Assembly (NCBI GenBank): GCA_026987055.1 | Contig: JALSNL010000378.1 | Location: 1 to 8,918, forward strand | Source of the DNA: Melioribacteraceae bacterium | Lineage (GTDB): Bacteria > Bacteroidota > Ignavibacteria > Ignavibacteriales > Melioribacteraceae | Direction of reading: 5' to 3' | DNA: 8,918 nucleotides | Shown here: positions 6,321 to 8,918 of the stretch, in pieces | Layout of the letters: every line of letters starts with the position of its first letter | Position numbering within the stretch: position 1 is the stretch's first letter | Notes under the pieces: model-generated | What the model saw: the letters and a program-made list of their open reading frames with translations, nothing else | What the model was told of the DNA's origin: nothing | Databases searched by the model: none | Position numbers and translations under genes: made by a program

Positions 6321-7964
6321 ATGAATAAATTTTTACTTTTTTTAATTACAACTATACATATTTTCTTTGCCGTATCATTAAAGGCTCAGGTAGAACCTGC
6401 AATGGTAAGATTCGATTATCCGGAATATATTCCCATAAATTCCGTTTTTGATGTATCGCTTGTAATTAAATACGAGGAATTACCTACGGAAAATGTAACT
6501 TTTACTTTTGAAAAAAACAAAGGTATTAGGATACAATCGGCATATTTAAACCTAAAAGACAATCCAAAAAAATTATTTGTTAAAGTAAGAAATAATAAAG
6601 TTAACATTACACTTCCTTTTGAAAAAGTAAAAATTTCTTCCAATGCTTTGGTTCAAATAATACTAAAATGCCGAGGAACCGGAGAAAGAAGAATTGAAGG
6701 AGGATTATTTACAAGCCGGTTTGAATTATCAAAAATAAATGATGAACCTAATATTGAAAAAATAACCGGATTCTATCCTCCGCAAGCTATTGCCGGTAAA
6801 GCCGGTTCTTTTACAAACCTATCAAAGTTGCAATTATTAACCACCGGTAAAGCGGAATGGGAAAACTTATATATTGAATACTGGATAAAAGCTAACACCA
6901 ATCTGAACAGTTTTTTCAATATAACAAAAAGAAATACGAATGATACTTTAATAAGTTTTTCCGAAAATAATTTCGGATTTCTTTCAATTCCCGTTAACGA
7001 AAACGAAACATTACGTGAAGATGCTTTCCTTGGTAGTAAAGTTTGGAATTATCTTGCGGTAAGTTTATCGCAAAATTTTGATGGAATTGTTGCAAATGTT
7101 TATTTTAATTCAAAAGCTATATATTCAAAACCTCTGAATAATTTATTTGATTTGCAAGGCTTAATAATTTCATTCGGCAATAGTTCAAAAAAGGAATTTG
7201 AACTTGACAGATTAAAAGTTTGGAATTTTAGAGATAATATTGAATTGGCACTTAGGAATAAAAACTTTACGGTTTTTGAAGCGGATAGTTCCGAAAATTT
7301 GCTTGATTTCAATTTTGATAAAAAAAGTGAATTAAAATTTGCAAAAAGAAATGAAAACTTTAAGATTAAGTATAATAATATTCACTATAAAAAATCAGAT
7401 GCTCCGATATTTTCCAAGGCTCCTAAACTTACGGTAACAATTGGTTCTTCATATAATTCCATTATTTGGTACGTACAAGAATATTCAATGGCTAAAGAAT
7501 TCATTTTGGAAAAAGCTTCTAACGGAGAAGATTACAAAGAAGTTTATTCTACTCAAGCAGATGACGATCCGCTAAAAATTTATACTTACATTGATGAAGT
7601 GATAAATAATGATGAAGTTTCATTTTATAGAGTGAAACAAATTAACAAAGACAAAACCGAAGTAATATCTGCCGAAGTGAAAATTGGGAATAAGGAAATT
7701 GCTGATTTTAAAGTTAGGCAAAATTATCCTAATCCCTTTAATCCTCTTACAAATATTTATGTTGATGTAATAAATACAACCGAAATAAAAGTTAATGTTT
7801 ATGATTTAGTTGGGAATAAAGTGGAAAAGCTTTATGATGGTGTGTTGCCGCAAGGATTACATACCTTTCCTTTTGATGGTTCAAGTTTGCCATCAGGAAT
7901 TTACTTCTTTGAAGTTAGTTCACCTAACTCACAAGTAATCAAAAAAATGATATTGGCTAAATAG
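6321..7964 (+). CDS. Secreted multidomain protein with type IX secretion sorting domain
   Basis: Predicted surface or extracellular protein of 547 residues. A signal peptide occupies residues 1-22 (hydrophobic FLLFLITTIHIFFAV, probable cleavage after LKA). Residues 25-150 form an unassigned beta-rich region. Residues about 163-305 look like a laminin-G/concanavalin-type sandwich (IEYWIKA, WNYLAVSLSQNFDG, ELDRLKVWN). Residues about 366-456 resemble the Fn3-like module common in T9SS cargo (FILEKASNGEDYKEV ... SFYRVKQINKD). Residues 463-547 are a type A C-terminal sorting domain: RQNYPNPFNPLTNIY, then NVYDLVGNKV, then LPSGIYFFEV, ending KKMILAK. Such domains direct outer-membrane export by the T9SS and are then usually removed. 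The ATG at 6321 is preferred because it starts the signal peptide directly; a TTG at 6315 would add only two residues. No clear ribosome-binding site is visible, which is common in this phylum. No catalytic motif is recognised; adhesion or ligand binding is a guess from the folds. Confidence 0.85.
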   Translation: MNKFLLFLITTIHIFFAVSLKAQVEPAMVRFDYPEYIPINSVFDVSLVIKYEELPTENVTFTFEKNKGIRIQSAYLNLKDNPKKLFVKVRNNKVNITLPFEKVKISSNALVQIILKCRGTGERRIEGGLFTSRFELSKINDEPNIEKITGFYPPQAIAGKAGSFTNLSKLQLLTTGKAEWENLYIEYWIKANTNLNSFFNITKRNTNDTLISFSENNFGFLSIPVNENETLREDAFLGSKVWNYLAVSLSQNFDGIVANVYFNSKAIYSKPLNNLFDLQGLIISFGNSSKKEFELDRLKVWNFRDNIELALRNKNFTVFEADSSENLLDFNFDKKSELKFAKRNENFKIKYNNIHYKKSDAPIFSKAPKLTVTIGSSYNSIIWYVQEYSMAKEFILEKASNGEDYKEVYSTQADDDPLKIYTYIDEVINNDEVSFYRVKQINKDKTEVISAEVKIGNKEIADFKVRQNYPNPFNPLTNIYVDVINTTEIKVNVYDLVGNKVEKLYDGVLPQGLHTFPFDGSSLPSGIYFFEVSSPNSQVIKKMILAK

Positions 7965-8042
7965 TCTAAAATCTATTAGCTTTACTACACAAAATACTTT
8001 TCTAAAAGATATTTGAAATATAAATCATAAGGTATTAAAATT

Positions 8043-8918
8043 ATGCTATCCAAAGTATTTTCAAGTGCTACTTACGGTATTGATGCTTATATTATTGAGG
8101 TTGAAACACATTGCGAAAAACAACTGCCTGGTTTTACAATAGTCGGATTGCCGGATAGTGCGGTAAAAGAAAGTCGCGAAAGAGTAACGGCAGCAATTAA
8201 AAATAGCGGATTTGAATTTCCGTTAAAAAAAATAACCGTTAATCTTGCACCTGCCGATATAAAAAAAGAAGGAAGTGCTTTCGATTTACCAATAGCCATA
8301 GGTTTATTGGCTGCTGTTGAAAAAATACCAAAAGAAAATTTGCATAAAACTATTATGCTTGGAGAATTGGCATTAGATGGAAATCTTAGAAGAATTAAAG
8401 GTGGATTATCCATAGCCGTAGAAGCAAAGAAAAAGGGATTTGAAAAATTATTTTTACCAACCGATTCCGTTAAAGAGGCTTCTATTGTTGAAGGAATTGA
8501 TGTTTATGGTTTTAACAGTTTAACAGAAGTAGTTCAATATATTAAAGAAGAAAAAATATTTGAACCTGTAAAATCCGATATAGAAAAAATATTTGCAAAT
8601 GTTAACACTTACCATTTGGATTTTGCCGATGTTAAAGGACAAGAAAATGTAAAACGTGCATTGGAAGTTGCCGCAGCCGGTAGTCATAATATTTTAATGA
8701 TTGGACCGCCCGGTTCAGGTAAAACAATGCTGGCGAAAAGATTACCTTCAATACTACCGCCGTTGACTTTTGAAGAAGCTTTGGAAACAACCAAAATACA
8801 TTCAATAGCCGGAATTTTACCAAAGGAAAAAGCTTTAATTACGGAAAGACCTTTCCGCAGTCCGCATCACACGGTTTCCGATGCGGCTTTAATCGGCGGA
8901 GGTTCCTTTCCTAAACCC
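8043..8918 (+). CDS. comM: ComM/YifB-family Mg-chelatase-like AAA+ ATPase, 3'-truncated by the window edge
   Basis: The open frame runs from an ATG to the last base (292 codons, no stop), so the C-terminal part of the roughly 510-residue protein lies outside. The start [21 protein letters not shown] and the [21 protein letters not shown] segment (28-48) are hallmarks of the family. Residues about 20-140 form the N-terminal Lon-protease-like domain ([22 protein letters not shown] at 67-87). The ATPase domain begins around [21 protein letters not shown] (193-213), with Walker A GPPGSGKT at 221-228 and the [19 protein letters not shown] region at 269-287. Walker B and the C-terminal domain are not in view. 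In Vibrio cholerae, ComM is a hexameric helicase that promotes branch migration when transforming DNA is integrated; relatives also occur in species not known to be transformable. A weak AAGGT lies about 10 nt before the ATG. The 78-bp gap from the preceding gene shows no strong terminator, so read-through is possible. Confidence 0.93.
   Translation, partial: MLSKVFSSATYGIDAYIIEVETHCEKQLPGFTIVGLPDSAVKESRERVTAAIKNSGFEFPLKKITVNLAPADIKKEGSAFDLPIAIGLLAAVEKIPKENLHKTIMLGELALDGNLRRIKGGLSIAVEAKKKGFEKLFLPTDSVKEASIVEGIDVYGFNSLTEVVQYIKEEKIFEPVKSDIEKIFANVNTYHLDFADVKGQENVKRALEVAAAGSHNILMIGPPGSGKTMLAKRLPSILPPLTFEEALETTKIHSIAGILPKEKALITERPFRSPHHTVSDAALIGGGSFPKP

Noticed and set aside
8087..8413. 108-residue open frame on the - strand
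   Set aside because: It is the antisense shadow of the ComM gene, whose own frame has unmistakable family motifs.

Overview
The window is AT-rich and looks like bacterial chromosome from the Bacteroidota/Chlorobiota (FCB) group, most likely an Ignavibacteria-like lineage. The main evidence is a secreted protein ending in a type IX secretion (T9SS) sorting domain with the NYPNPFNP signature that is frequent in that group. The lineage is an inference; no rRNA or marker gene is present to fix it. Five protein genes are visible, two of them cut by the window edges. There is no RNA gene, insertion sequence, phage gene or CRISPR array.

Layout: (1) the C-terminal two thirds of an NADP-type glutamate dehydrogenase runs off the left edge (+). 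(2) A strong hairpin that can terminate in both directions separates it from a convergent gene (-) for a 672-residue OmpA-type outer-membrane protein with three tandem OmpA C-terminal (peptidoglycan-binding) domains. (3) A 345-bp, very AT-rich divergent intergenic region holds several inverted repeats and probably both promoters. (4) A PLP aminotransferase of the alanine-aminotransferase type (+) follows and ends in a clear terminator. (5) A 268-bp spacer carries a degenerate array of 8-bp units (consensus roughly NNYCAATC), then an M16 zinc peptidase gene that starts at TTG behind a strong ribosome-binding site. (6) An AT-rich spacer with a 20-bp inverted repeat precedes a gene for a secreted, multidomain T9SS cargo protein. 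(7) The N-terminal 292 residues of a ComM/YifB-family AAA+ ATPase run off the right edge.

How the genes relate: the window does not look like one operon or a dedicated system. Glutamate dehydrogenase and the alanine-type aminotransferase can be linked through glutamate and 2-oxoglutarate, but they are separated by an oppositely oriented gene and have their own transcription signals. The OmpA-like protein and the T9SS cargo are both envelope or surface products. The M16 peptidase and ComM are housekeeping-type genes. I found no convincing undescribed multi-gene system. The most interesting details are the altered binding residue in the middle OmpA domain, the octamer repeat array and the inverted repeats in the intergenic regions.
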